Source: UBA11512 sp964623895 (GTDB lineage Bacteria > Bacillota > Clostridia > Oscillospirales > CAG-272). Taken from it: DNA of 47,578 nucleotides. Below the pieces are notes generated by a model. The model searched no databases and had not been told where the DNA came from. It saw nothing but the letters and a program-made list of their open reading frames with translations. The stretch is from positions 1-47,578 of the forward strand of contig CAZUWA010000009.1 of assembly GCA_964623895.1 (NCBI GenBank), in the 5' to 3' direction. Both the position numbers and the translations under genes were made by a program. This document shows positions 16,655 to 25,370 of this stretch, one piece after another. Position 1 is the stretch's first letter, and every line of letters starts with the position of its first letter.

Positions 16655-18017
16655 GATGTTTTTCTCCTATCCAAAGATACATAATGTTTTCGTCTTTTGT
16701 GACAGCCGATTTATTGTTGCTGTCTTCCCTTTGCGGATAACCGGGCAACCACAATATTCCCACCTCATCGCATACAAGGGGATATTGTCGTCTGAGTTGC
16801 GGATCTGCCGTTTGTTTGGCAACCAGTTTTGAAATTTCTCTGGTCATTCCTCCAAAGCGAATGCGATCTCCCGGATTGCGAGAGCGCATGTAGAACAGTT
16901 CTTTTATTGTACCATTCTTTCCTGCAACTTGTATAAACAAATTGTGAATTTTTTCTTTTTTACTTGAAAACTCGATGAATTTTTCGTGACGGTCAAGAAA
17001 AATCGAATATTCAACGCCCGGAATTGGGTTTTCTCCTTGCAAAATCGGGAGAAAATAGTCCTGCTTTTTAACTTTATCCTCTGAAAATACCAAGCCGTTT
17101 GCAGTCAAAGTTGCCTTGATCGTTCCCGGCAAAGAGCAGGATGCCCCAAGTCGTTCACGTTCGATCAAATCTCTTAAAGCAGCCATATGCACCGCTTCAA
17201 GCGTTGCATTCTTTCCGATCCTGCGCAGATAATCTTCGTATTCTCGCACAATATACCGTTTCAACAGAGCCGGGTGCAAGGATTTTAATGCCACACTGCC
17301 AAGCCTTCCTTGCGGCAACATCAAGGCAATGAATTCTTCATCCTCACAAAGGCTCGTACAAAGAGTAAGCGCATGCTCCGATGCATCTGTGCGCACCGCT
17401 CTGAGCGCCGGCATCGCCTCCGCACGGATTCGGTTACGGTGGTAACTTTTGTCTGAATTGCTGCTGTCCGTTACATAAGAAGATCCGTTTTCACGGCAAA
17501 AATTTTCGATCTCCGCTTTGGTAAAGGACAGCATCGGACGCAAAACAGCCCCGTTTTTTTGCGGGATGCCACACAATCCTTTCAATCCCGTGCCCCGTGC
17601 AATGCGGAACAACACCGTTTCCAAAAGATCATCCGCGTTATGTGCTGTCAAAATACAGTCGATCTTCTCTTCCGCGCGCACCTTTTCAAGAGCTGCGTAA
17701 CGGCAATTTCGTCCGCATTCTTCAAGCCCCTGTCCTTTTTCTTTGGCAAGTCGCGGCACATCCGCTTCGGCAAGGTGAAACACGACATTCTGCCCAAGAC
17801 AAAGCTCTTGACAGAACTGCGCGTCCCTTTCCGCTTCCTCTCCGCGGATGTGATGGTCAAAGTGCAGGGCATGCACGCTCGTCCCCTCCTCCGCGCGCAA
17901 ACGCACGCACAAAGAAAGCAATGCCACGGAATCGCTTCCGCCGGACAGCGCCACCAACAGAGACCGCGGTAATTCACCGCAAAGCGCGGTCAGTTGTCTT
18001 TTGAATTTTTCGTACAT
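16623..18017 (-). CDS. tilS: tRNA(Ile)-lysidine synthetase TilS
   Basis: TilS converts the wobble C34 of the AUA-reading tRNA-Ile to lysidine with ATP. The PP-loop SGGSDS is at about residues 25-30 from the chosen ATG. HFDHHIRGEEAERD and LTAHNADDLLET are further family motifs. The C-terminal TilS domains (residues ~350-460) include MRSRNPGDRIRFGGM. Start choice is weak: ATG at 18017 and GTG codons at 18026/18023 are all in frame and none has a strong ribosome site. The 3' end overlaps hpt by 32 nt. Confidence 0.94.
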   Translation of the reverse strand: MYEKFKRQLTALCGELPRSLLVALSGGSDSVALLSLCVRLRAEEGTSVHALHFDHHIRGEEAERDAQFCQELCLGQNVVFHLAEADVPRLAKEKGQGLEECGRNCRYAALEKVRAEEKIDCILTAHNADDLLETVLFRIARGTGLKGLCGIPQKNGAVLRPMLSFTKAEIENFCRENGSSYVTDSSNSDKSYHRNRIRAEAMPALRAVRTDASEHALTLCTSLCEDEEFIALMLPQGRLGSVALKSLHPALLKRYIVREYEDYLRRIGKNATLEAVHMAALRDLIERERLGASCSLPGTIKATLTANGLVFSEDKVKKQDYFLPILQGENPIPGVEYSIFLDRHEKFIEFSSKKEKIHNLFIQVAGKNGTIKELFYMRSRNPGDRIRFGGMTREISKLVAKQTADPQLRRQYPLVCDEVGILWLPGYPQREDSNNKSAVTKDENIMYLWIGEKHHELPRSEQGH

Positions 18018-18091
18018 TTCCACCACTTTCTCGCTCGAAAAGCGTAAAAGAACGTGCGTTTAAAACGCCTATGCAAGCGAATAACCGCCCG

Positions 18092-19429
18092 TCAAACCGT
18101 ACCGTCCTCTTCCAAATCTTGAAATTTGGTGTACTGTCCGAACCACCCTAATTCCACCGTTCCAACCGATCCGTGACGGTTTTTGGCAATGATGACCTCT
18201 GCTTTAGAGATACCGTCTGTCTGCTTGTTATAATATTCGTCTCTGTAAAGAAACATCACAAGATCGGCGTCCTGCTCAATCGCGCCGGAATCACGCAGAT
18301 CGGACAGCATCGGGCGTTTATCGTTTCTGCCCTCCGGACCTCTGGAAAGTTGCGCGCAACAGATGAGCGGTACGCCCAATTCCTTCGCCATCAATTTCAG
18401 ATTTCTGGAAATATCCGCCACTTCATTAACGCGGTTGTCGATCTTTCTGTCGGATTGCATCAACTGTAAATAGTCGACGACAACCAACCCAAGATCCTTA
18501 ACTCTTCTTAATTTCGCCTTCATACCGGTCACATTGATACCGGATGTATCGTCAATAAAGATGTTGCAAGTGGAAAGATAGGTAGCGGCGTTTGCCAACT
18601 TGCTCCACTGCCCGTCATCCAAGTTTCCTGAGCGCAGAGCATGGCTGTCCACCAATGCTTCGCTTGCGAGCATTCTGGTAACGAGCTGTACCGAGGACAT
18701 TTCAAGAGAAAAAATGCAAACTGCTTTGCCGCTACTATGAGCAATATTGGTCGCCAAATTGAGCGCAAAAGAAGTTTTCCCCATACCGGGACGGGCACCG
18801 ACAAGCACCAGGTCACCTTTGCCAAGTCCAACAAGCACCTTATCAATCTTTCCGTAACCGGTCTGACAGCCTTTCGGTCCTCCCTTTGTCCGACTTGCTT
18901 CCTCCACCTCCGCATAGGCTTCTACCAAAACATCGCGAATATGCACAAAATCGCCGCTGATATTCTCATCCGACAATGCAGAAATGCGCGATTCCGCCGC
19001 GCTTAGCACATCTCTTGCGTGCTCCTGTTCGGAAAATGCCATATCCTCAATGTCGGTACAGACATTGATTAACTGTCTTAACAAACTTTTGTTGTGTACA
19101 ATGGTGGCATAGTCCTTGACGTTTGCCGCCGTCGGCACTACCTCGGCAAGCACCTTGACATAGGAAACGGTGCGGTCTCTATCTTTGATCCCGCCTTCCA
19201 CCAACATGTCGATCAGAGTGACCGGATCGATCTGCCTGCTAGTCAAAAACAGTTTTTGCATGGCAAGATAGATGTCTTTGTGCTCCTCCAGGTAAAAATC
19301 CGCGTGATTAACTATCCCTGCAATTTCGGTAAAGCACTCCGGGTCAATGAGGATCGAGCCGAGCAATGACTGCTCCGCTTCCAAGCTGAAGGGCATTTTT
19401 CTTGTCTGCCCGAAATCAAATTCTGCCAT
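18092..19429 (-). CDS. dnaB: Replicative DNA helicase DnaB (DnaC of Bacillus)
   Basis: DnaB is the hexameric fork helicase. The N-terminal domain starts with MPFSLEAEQSLLGSILIDPE, and the RecA-like ATPase domain holds Walker A (GARPGMGKTSF, about residue 207), SLEMSSVQLVTRML, Walker B LVVVDYLQLM, and the arginine-finger region VIIAKNRHGSVGTV. No intein or insertion is present at 445 residues. It follows rplI by 62 nt, the same order as Bacillus gdpP-rplI-dnaC. The window thus carries both the fork helicase and PolC but no obvious loader gene. Confidence 0.97.
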   Translation of the reverse strand: MAEFDFGQTRKMPFSLEAEQSLLGSILIDPECFTEIAGIVNHADFYLEEHKDIYLAMQKLFLTSRQIDPVTLIDMLVEGGIKDRDRTVSYVKVLAEVVPTAANVKDYATIVHNKSLLRQLINVCTDIEDMAFSEQEHARDVLSAAESRISALSDENISGDFVHIRDVLVEAYAEVEEASRTKGGPKGCQTGYGKIDKVLVGLGKGDLVLVGARPGMGKTSFALNLATNIAHSSGKAVCIFSLEMSSVQLVTRMLASEALVDSHALRSGNLDDGQWSKLANAATYLSTCNIFIDDTSGINVTGMKAKLRRVKDLGLVVVDYLQLMQSDRKIDNRVNEVADISRNLKLMAKELGVPLICCAQLSRGPEGRNDKRPMLSDLRDSGAIEQDADLVMFLYRDEYYNKQTDGISKAEVIIAKNRHGSVGTVELGWFGQYTKFQDLEEDGTV

Positions 19430-19491
19430 CCGATCATCCTCTTTCTTTCATTTACGGTCAAAAGACTGTACCTCTTCACCGTTTCGTGCTT

Positions 19492-19935
19492 TTATTTTTC
19501 CACGACCTTGACGATCATTTTCGTAGAAATACCGGCATACACCTTGACGGTGATCGGGTAATTGCCGCATGCCTTAACGCTCTCCATCTCGATCTTTCTT
19601 TTATCGACCTCGATTCCGTGTTGCTCTTTGATGGCATCCGCCACATCTTTTGCGGTTACCGAACCGTAGATTCTGCCGTCCGTGCCCGCCTGCACTGCAA
19701 TGGTCACACTCATTTCACCCATTCTTTCGGCAAGCGCCTGCGCTTCCTTGCGCTCACATTCCTCTCTGTATTTTCTCGATTCTTCCTTCGCCTTCAGATC
19801 GGCAAGAACGCCTGCGTCTGCCTTCTGCGCCATTTTTTTCGGAAAAAGGAAATTACGTGCATATCCATCGCTGACTTCCACCACATCTCCCTTTTTTCCC
19901 TGTGCTTTTACATCCTGTAATAATACGACTTTCAT
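19492..19935 (-). CDS. rplI: 50S ribosomal protein L9
   Basis: L9 is an elongated 50S protein that limits ribosome slippage. The N-terminal domain shows MKVVLLQDVKAQGKKGDVVE and the signature GYARNFLFPKKMA. A helical connector (residues ~45-80) links to a C-terminal domain with GRIYGSVTAKDVADAI. At 147 residues it is full length. It overlaps gdpP by ATGA, so translation of L9 is coupled to that of the c-di-AMP phosphodiesterase. Confidence 0.97.
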   Translation of the reverse strand: MKVVLLQDVKAQGKKGDVVEVSDGYARNFLFPKKMAQKADAGVLADLKAKEESRKYREECERKEAQALAERMGEMSVTIAVQAGTDGRIYGSVTAKDVADAIKEQHGIEVDKRKIEMESVKACGNYPITVKVYAGISTKMIVKVVEK

Positions 19936-22037
19936 TGTTTCTCTCCTTTTTGCTTGTCCTCCTGCTCGGCAGGTTTTGCAAGCAATTCTTTTTCATATTC
20001 GTCTATTGCGCCACGCAAAGCAGTGAGCACCACGGCAACATCACTTTCCTTCTGTTCAACCGCCGCCGCGTCAAATCTGCCGCCGCCGCCCAGTTTTTCA
20101 AGGATCAACTGCACATTTATCTTGCCGTTCGACCTACCTGAAATGCGCACCGAATCCCCGATCCTACAGACTGCAAATGTCGCTTCGATACCCTTGACAG
20201 TCAAGAATTTATCTGCCGCTTTTGCCGCCGCAATGCGGTAAGCGGGATCGTCATCGGTATGCTCATTGAGTGCAATACCGTATATTCCTTTGTAGACATG
20301 TACTTGATCCCCAAAGCCTACTTCCTTTTTGTAGTCCTCAAACTTGTCGGCAAACATCATCTGCACTGCCGTAGGATCGGCTTCTTCTCCCTTGAGATAC
20401 TGCGCCGCCCCAAAAGTTTTCGTGCCTGTGTTGATCTCATACTTTTTGGTATCCAACACGATTCCCGCCAGCATCAGTTCCGCCTCATCTTTTGAGAGTG
20501 CCCCCGGCGCCAAACATTGTTCCAACATATCCGCCACCAATTCACAGGTAGAGGACGCCGATGGCTCGATATAGGTGATCTTCGGCTGTGTCGGAAGGCT
20601 GCCGGTCTTGCGGTGGTGATCGATAAATACGATCCGATCGGCATTTTCAGCCAGCTCCTTCGACTCAAACTGTTCGGGATTGTTGACATCCGCAATGATC
20701 AAAAGCGTTTCACTCCTCAACATATCCTGCGCCGTTGCCGCATCAATGAAGGTATCTGCTGTGATATCGGGCACCAACATAGCCTTTTTAAAGCACTGCT
20801 GTAAATTCGGATCATTCAGATTGGAAACAATATTGAACTTCACGCCGCTAATCTTGCAGAAATGTGCCAGTCCTACACAGGCACCGAACGCATCGAAATC
20901 GGCAAAACGATGTGCCATGATCAGCACATTTTCGGAACTGCAGATCTGATCAAGCAACTGCGCCGCCACGACGCGTGCGCGTACCTTCGTCTTGTTCTGC
21001 ACCGTTTTGGTCTTACCGCCGTAAACGTCCATTCCTTTTTCAGTCTTGACAACCGCTTGATCACCGCCTCTCTGCAAAGCATATTCCAACGCACTGATAG
21101 AAGCTGCTGAACGCTCTTTCAAGTCTCCTCTAATGTCACCTACGCCAATCGAAACGGTAACCGGAATATTACTTTCACCTACACGCACCTCTCGGATGAT
21201 ATCTAAAATGGCAAATTTGTCGGCGATGATCTCTTTGAGTGCCGAAGCGTGCAGAACGATCTGATATTTGTTTCTGTCATACTCTCTAACGATCGCACCG
21301 TGATCGTCTGCCCATTTTTGCATGTGTTCGTCAATTTTGGATGCAACGGTACGGTAGTTTCCTTCCGCAAAGCGAAGGATCTCGTCAAGGCTGTCAATAA
21401 CCACATACATAATGACCGATTGTTCCGCGTCATATTTTTCTTGTAACCGTTTCAGCTCCGTGCGGTCGTCCCAGATGATCACATACTGTTCTGTACCATT
21501 GTACATTTTGATCTTATGCCCTTTGATCAAGTAACTGCGGTCTCCGAGCATGACCTCCACCGCATCCTTTTCCTTTCCGTCCTCACGCTTACACAACCGA
21601 TCCGGCTGCCTTGAAAAGAAGAGCGTGGTGTCCTGCCCGACCGCCTCAATCCCACCGCTTTGTTTGTAAAAAACGCGATTGACATAGGTGATCTTCCCCG
21701 ATTCATCGCAGATCAACACCGGTTTATCCAAATCTCTTAAAAAGACAAAATCTGGATCTTGCGCAAATTCCGGCAAATCGTTTCCTCTGTAATGATCGGT
21801 CAGCAGGTACACACCCACGATTCCGAGGAGCAACAGGCAGAAATACATCACCATCATGAAGATCCAGCCCGCAAAAGCGGACGTGCTCTTTCCAAACAGC
21901 GCGTATGCGGCAAAAGTCACTAGCGCTCCCATTGCCGAAACCAGCATCAAGGGAGTAAACAGTTTCTTCAACCTCAAAAGAAAATTGCCGAATCTGTCTT
22001 TCTTATTGATCTTCAGTTTTGAAAAGAATTCCTTCAT
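19932..22037 (-). CDS. gdpP: GdpP-like cyclic di-AMP phosphodiesterase (PAS, degenerate GGDEF, DHH/DHHA1)
   Basis: GdpP (YybT) hydrolyses c-di-AMP and so tunes cell-wall and potassium homeostasis. Two membrane segments lie around residues 32-80, then a PAS-like domain (VLICDESGKITYVN). The GGDEF-like domain has VSIGVGDIRGD but no GGDEF motif. The DHH domain has HRFADFDAFGAC (~372), the DHH motif FIDHHRKT (~472), and the DHHA1 domain SGRSNGKINVQLILEKL. The terminal motif, usually GGGGH, reads GGGGRFDAAA here (~652), His to Arg. At 701 residues it is slightly longer than Bacillus GdpP because of a Lys/Glu tail. It lies between yybS and rplI as in Bacillus. Confidence 0.93.
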   Translation of the reverse strand: MKEFFSKLKINKKDRFGNFLLRLKKLFTPLMLVSAMGALVTFAAYALFGKSTSAFAGWIFMMVMYFCLLLLGIVGVYLLTDHYRGNDLPEFAQDPDFVFLRDLDKPVLICDESGKITYVNRVFYKQSGGIEAVGQDTTLFFSRQPDRLCKREDGKEKDAVEVMLGDRSYLIKGHKIKMYNGTEQYVIIWDDRTELKRLQEKYDAEQSVIMYVVIDSLDEILRFAEGNYRTVASKIDEHMQKWADDHGAIVREYDRNKYQIVLHASALKEIIADKFAILDIIREVRVGESNIPVTVSIGVGDIRGDLKERSAASISALEYALQRGGDQAVVKTEKGMDVYGGKTKTVQNKTKVRARVVAAQLLDQICSSENVLIMAHRFADFDAFGACVGLAHFCKISGVKFNIVSNLNDPNLQQCFKKAMLVPDITADTFIDAATAQDMLRSETLLIIADVNNPEQFESKELAENADRIVFIDHHRKTGSLPTQPKITYIEPSASSTCELVADMLEQCLAPGALSKDEAELMLAGIVLDTKKYEINTGTKTFGAAQYLKGEEADPTAVQMMFADKFEDYKKEVGFGDQVHVYKGIYGIALNEHTDDDPAYRIAAAKAADKFLTVKGIEATFAVCRIGDSVRISGRSNGKINVQLILEKLGGGGRFDAAAVEQKESDVAVVLTALRGAIDEYEKELLAKPAEQEDKQKGEKQ

Positions 22038-22075
22038 AGTAACCCCCTTTCTTACGCTCTCGTTTCGTCTCTCGC

Positions 22076-23221
22076 TTATTTTTTGTTACTGTTGATATTG
22101 AACATCTGCTCCATCTTTTTACGCAGTGCCTCTGAAAGAACAAAATACCCGCCAAGCATCGAAACAAAAACAACTGGATTACTTAAGATCAAAATAATGC
22201 CGATTATGACAAGCAGAATATTTCTTTTCAAATTCTTCCACTTCATTCCGCAAAGAGCGCGAATTCCAATTGCGAAGAAGAGTGGCGTAAAGATAATTGA
22301 GATGTTCAATGCCACTGTCAGGATCGTCTCTGTGCCGGAAAAGAAAGAAAGGAAAGACGGTGCAAACTGGCAAATCAGGAAAAGCACAGCCCCAAAAACG
22401 CTTGCTGTCAATTTGAAAGGTTTTGAGCGATCCTGCACTCTTGAAAAGGCAGAAACAGACAGGGCGGTAAAATAACCGCTGATATTGTGGCATGCAATGA
22501 GCAGCCCGGGAAGCAACATCATGAGCAATTCCGCACCACTTGCAAACAGTTTCTCCGCCACTTCCCCTACCCGTACAAGATCCGCATCCTCGCCGATCAA
22601 TTCGTACTGCTCTAATATATACTGCAGATATTTCACCGTCAGCGGATCGGACAACGACACATCGGTCATTTGTTTTGACCAAGTCTCTGTCGCATCGCGC
22701 ATGCGATCTACCAGACTCGTTAAAAAGCTACTGCTCGGATCACTCATAAACGCATAGATGAAAAGGACTGCCACAAACAGCAAAACAGACGGCACAGAGC
22801 CGTACAAGATCACATTGGTCTTACTCTCCCCCGCCGAGAGCGCACGACTCATCGACACGCCGGAAAGCAAGAACGACATCGTCAAGATCGAAGGCAAGAT
22901 AGAAAAATAGCCTGAGGAGAAGTAGAACAGCGGAATCGCCGAAAGACCTGCCAAACCGGCAGCAAACCAGATTGCGCTATTTTTCGAATAACTGCGCATC
23001 CATTCGGAAACAAGAAATGCAGCAAAACCGGAAGACAAAAACCAAATGATGAGAAAGCCAACCGTCAAAAGCGGAGCAATCAACTGCGCCACACCGGAAA
23101 GTTGTTCAAAAAGCACCAAATATCCGCCGGCAAAGGACAGGGATGCAGCCGCCAAAACACCGGACAGAACTGTTAAAACAATCAAAAGCAACGGATGATA
23201 GTATTTTTTCTGCTCTGCCAT
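22076..23221 (-). CDS. yybS: YybS family membrane protein (DUF2232)
   Basis: This is a 381-residue polytopic membrane protein with about eight hydrophobic segments, occurring immediately before gdpP as yybS does in Bacillus. That position and the YybS-like pattern, including a long soluble loop around residues 170-220 (TETWSKQMTDVSLSDPL), support the DUF2232 call; the sequence itself has no catalytic motif. Its biochemical role is unknown. The start is ATG at 23221 because AAAGGAGG lies 8 nt upstream and falls inside the longer TTG-initiated reading. A good promoter lies about 45 nt upstream, so it heads the yybS-to-ftsH cluster. Confidence 0.8.
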   Translation of the reverse strand: MAEQKKYYHPLLLIVLTVLSGVLAAASLSFAGGYLVLFEQLSGVAQLIAPLLTVGFLIIWFLSSGFAAFLVSEWMRSYSKNSAIWFAAGLAGLSAIPLFYFSSGYFSILPSILTMSFLLSGVSMSRALSAGESKTNVILYGSVPSVLLFVAVLFIYAFMSDPSSSFLTSLVDRMRDATETWSKQMTDVSLSDPLTVKYLQYILEQYELIGEDADLVRVGEVAEKLFASGAELLMMLLPGLLIACHNISGYFTALSVSAFSRVQDRSKPFKLTASVFGAVLFLICQFAPSFLSFFSGTETILTVALNISIIFTPLFFAIGIRALCGMKWKNLKRNILLVIIGIILILSNPVVFVSMLGGYFVLSEALRKKMEQMFNINSNKK

Positions 23222-23264
23222 TTGCTTTTCCTCCTTTTTCAATACCTAAAACTATACAAGGTAT

Positions 23265-23293
23265 ATTATACCACATTTTTTACCTTTTGTAAA
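23265..23293 (-). promoter_or_regulatory. SigmaA promoter for the yybS-gdpP-rplI-dnaB cluster
   Basis: On the minus strand TTTACA (23293-23288), 17 nt, TATAAT (23270-23265). It diverges from the flavin reductase promoter, whose -35 starts 8 nt away at 23301. Confidence 0.8.
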
Positions 23294-23300
23294 GTTCTTC

Positions 23301-23329
23301 TTGCCAAATTTCTTTTTTTGTAATATAAT
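23301..23329 (+). promoter_or_regulatory. SigmaA promoter for the flavin reductase-pgeF genes
   Basis: TTGCCA (23301-23306), 17 nt, TATAAT (23324-23329), about 40 nt before the ATG. Confidence 0.8.
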
Positions 23330-23371
23330 AATCAATAGTATGTGATCCGTAAAAGACCAAGGAGGTTTTTC

Positions 23372-23884
23372 ATGAACAATTATATCAAACGCGCGCCCAA
23401 AGATCTGCATCTTGACCCTATCATCGAGATCGGACAAAAATGGATGCTGTTGACTGCCGCAAAACCGGACGGCAGTTTCAACACCATGACCGCCTCGTGG
23501 GGTGGCATCGGTGTTTTGTGGAATAAACCGGTCGCCTTTATATTCATCCGTCCGCAACGGTACACCAAGGAATTTATCGACGCAAACGATCTCTTCACCG
23601 CTTCTTTCTACAAAGAAAAATACCGCCCGACGCTCACTTTCTGTGGTCGAAACAGCGGCAGAACGACCGACAAAGTCAAAGAAACAGGTCTTACCCCAGC
23701 AGTATTCGGAAAAGGCATTGCGTTTGAAGAAGCAGAGCGTGTTCTTGTATTAAAGAAACTGTATTGCGGCAAGATCGATCCGACAGACTTTATCGAAAAG
23801 GATCTGGACGAGATCAATTACAAAGATAAAGACTACCACGCTGTATATATTTGCGAGATCGTCGAGGGGTATGAAAATGCATGA
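23372..23884 (+). CDS. Flavin reductase family protein (FMN-binding split barrel)
   Basis: This 170-residue product looks like the flavin reductase / FMN-binding split-barrel family: an early GQKWMLLTAAKPDGSFNTMTASWGGIGVLWNKPVAFIFI block with the T-x-S-W pattern, then RYTKEFIDANDLFTASF. The family moves electrons from NAD(P)H to free flavin or binds FMN for other redox tasks; the partner cannot be told. ATG at 23372 has AAGGAGG 6 nt upstream. The stop overlaps the pgeF start by ATGA, so the two are coupled. The pairing does not by itself give a pathway. Confidence 0.88.
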   Translation: MNNYIKRAPKDLHLDPIIEIGQKWMLLTAAKPDGSFNTMTASWGGIGVLWNKPVAFIFIRPQRYTKEFIDANDLFTASFYKEKYRPTLTFCGRNSGRTTDKVKETGLTPAVFGKGIAFEEAERVLVLKKLYCGKIDPTDFIEKDLDEINYKDKDYHAVYICEIVEGYENA

Positions 23885-24654
23885 GTTTTGAAAGAATGAC
23901 GATAAACGGTGTGGCATTTTACCGCTCCACCCTGCTTTCCTGCCCGCATGCATTCAGCACCCGACACGGCGGAGTGTCTTCCCTGCCACATCTGGCAACC
24001 CTCAATTTGGGAACGAACCGCGGAGACGAGCCGATGTGCGTCGAAGAAAACTTTCGTCGCATTTCAATAGCAGCAGGACTGCCGGAACAGCGGGTTTCCG
24101 CTTTGCAGATCCATTCAGCAAAAATCCTCTATCAAACCGCTCCGACCGAAACAATACCGGAATGCGATGGCTTTCTTACCGACAAAAAAGGACTTACCCT
24201 AACCGTCAAAACGGCAGACTGCATTCCCATTCTGCTTTATGCACCGCAAGCCGGCATCGTGGCAGCAGTGCATGCAGGATGGCGCGGCAGCGCCGACGGG
24301 ATCGTTAAAAATGCTGTGAAAGCAATGTGCGATCGCGGTGCAATGCCAAAGGATATCCGTGCCGCCATCGGGCCGGGGATCGGACGCTGTTGCTTCAGAG
24401 TAAGAGAAGACTTCATCTCCGCTTTTACGGAAGCCGTCGGAAAAGAATACGCGAAAAAATTCATCATTCTCGAAAAAGACCAGCCCACCGCGGACTTAAA
24501 AGGGCTCAATCATCAATATCTTTTGGACGCCGGACTGTCGGACGGGCATATCGATCTTTCAGATCTTTGCACCTGTTGTCACCCGAATGAATTCTACTCA
24601 CACCGCGCGCAAAAAGGACTGCGCGGTAGCCTTGCGGCAATGATCGCACTGTAA
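23881..24654 (+). CDS. pgeF: Peptidoglycan editing factor PgeF (YfiH/YlmD, laccase-domain family)
   Basis: The DUF152/multicopper-oxidase-like fold family, to which E. coli YfiH belongs, removes wrongly placed L-Ser from peptidoglycan precursors (editing of UDP-MurNAc-L-Ser). Family motifs are complete: FSTRHGGVS, TADCIPILLY with its metal-binding Cys, AAVHAGWRGS with His, and AIGPGIGRCCF with the second Cys; DLCTCCHPNEFYSHR closes the site. At 257 residues it has standard length. It is coupled by ATGA to the flavin reductase. Older annotations call this family polyphenol oxidase. Confidence 0.92.
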   Translation: MSFERMTINGVAFYRSTLLSCPHAFSTRHGGVSSLPHLATLNLGTNRGDEPMCVEENFRRISIAAGLPEQRVSALQIHSAKILYQTAPTETIPECDGFLTDKKGLTLTVKTADCIPILLYAPQAGIVAAVHAGWRGSADGIVKNAVKAMCDRGAMPKDIRAAIGPGIGRCCFRVREDFISAFTEAVGKEYAKKFIILEKDQPTADLKGLNHQYLLDAGLSDGHIDLSDLCTCCHPNEFYSHRAQKGLRGSLAAMIAL

Positions 24655-24687
24655 AGGCATATTTTCGTTTTGCTCGACATATTCATA

Positions 24688-24713
24688 TAAAAACTGTGAT
24701 TAAAAACTGTGAT
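24688..24713 (+). repeat. Perfect tandem 13-mer (TAAAAACTGTGAT x2) before the lipoprotein gene
   Basis: TAAAAACTGTGAT occurs at 24688-24700 and again at 24701-24713, 15 nt before the lipoprotein ATG. It may be a direct-repeat operator, or a small slipped duplication with no role. Confidence 0.8.
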
Positions 24714-24728
24714 CTTGCCGAGGTTTTT

Positions 24729-25238
24729 ATGAAAAAATACGTTTTTCCCCTATTCATATCCCTTTTATTACTGTTATTACTGTTGTCCTCTTGCGCCGCT
24801 CCGCGCTCCGAACAAACCTTGCCCGTACTTCCTTTTGAAGAAACGGTGACCATTGTCAATGACATCGGAAATGTCGAAGTACTCTTCACAATGACCGACG
24901 AGCAAACGGGCAGTTATCGTATCCTCACTCCCGAAAGTATCTCAGGAACAGTCTTTTCAAGACAAAACGGCACTTACATTGGCAGTGTTGAAAACTTTTC
25001 CACCGAGTATTCCTCTGATTTCTTGCCGGATCGCGGACTGCTTTTTGAAATGTTTTCTCTTGAAGGAGAACCACTCAAATACACCGTCACCGAGGATGGG
25101 GTGCATTACACCGTACAGAGTTACATTGAAGAAGAGCGAAATTTTCTTTTTTTCTTTGAAGGATCCCAACTTGTCAAATTGATCGTAGAAGGGGAAAAGC
25201 CAATCACAATATATTTTGAAAAGGAACAGGCGAAATAA
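24729..25238 (+). CDS. Putative lipoprotein of unknown function
   Basis: Not recognised beyond its export signal. The 169-residue product has MKK, a run of seven or more Leu, and the lipobox LSSC, so it should be lipidated at Cys21 and anchored on the outer face of the membrane. The rest is a beta-rich, acidic domain (VNDIGNVEVLFTMTDEQTG, GTVFSRQNGTYIGSV) with no known motif. ATG at 24729 is used, 5 nt after GAGG; a longer GTG reading adds a non-signal-like extension. A rho-independent terminator follows, so it is transcribed alone or from the pgeF transcript. Confidence 0.8.
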   Translation: MKKYVFPLFISLLLLLLLLSSCAAPRSEQTLPVLPFEETVTIVNDIGNVEVLFTMTDEQTGSYRILTPESISGTVFSRQNGTYIGSVENFSTEYSSDFLPDRGLLFEMFSLEGEPLKYTVTEDGVHYTVQSYIEEERNFLFFFEGSQLVKLIVEGEKPITIYFEKEQAK

Positions 25239-25245
25239 CAGCACA

Positions 25246-25276
25246 AGAGAGGATGATAAAGTGCATCCTCTTTTTT
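25246..25276 (+). terminator. Rho-independent terminator of the lipoprotein gene
   Basis: AGAGGATG (25248-25255) pairs with CATCCTCT (25264-25271) around an 8-nt loop, followed by a T run; A residues before the stem extend it. Confidence 0.9.
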
Positions 25277-25305
25277 GTGATCCCGACCTTTTTTTACTTT
25301 TCCTG

Positions 25306-25334
25306 TTGACTTTTGGATAAATTAAGGGTATGAT
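25306..25334 (+). promoter_or_regulatory. SigmaA promoter for the CapA-like gene
   Basis: TTGACT (25306-25311), 17 nt, TATGAT (25329-25334), about 36 nt before the GTG start. Confidence 0.75.
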
Positions 25335-25370
25335 GTTGATATCAAAACAAACATTTCGGAGGTATTTACC

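Noticed and set aside
17559..18004. Overlapping plus-strand open frames over tilS
   Set aside because: Antisense shadows of tilS with odd composition and no supporting signals.
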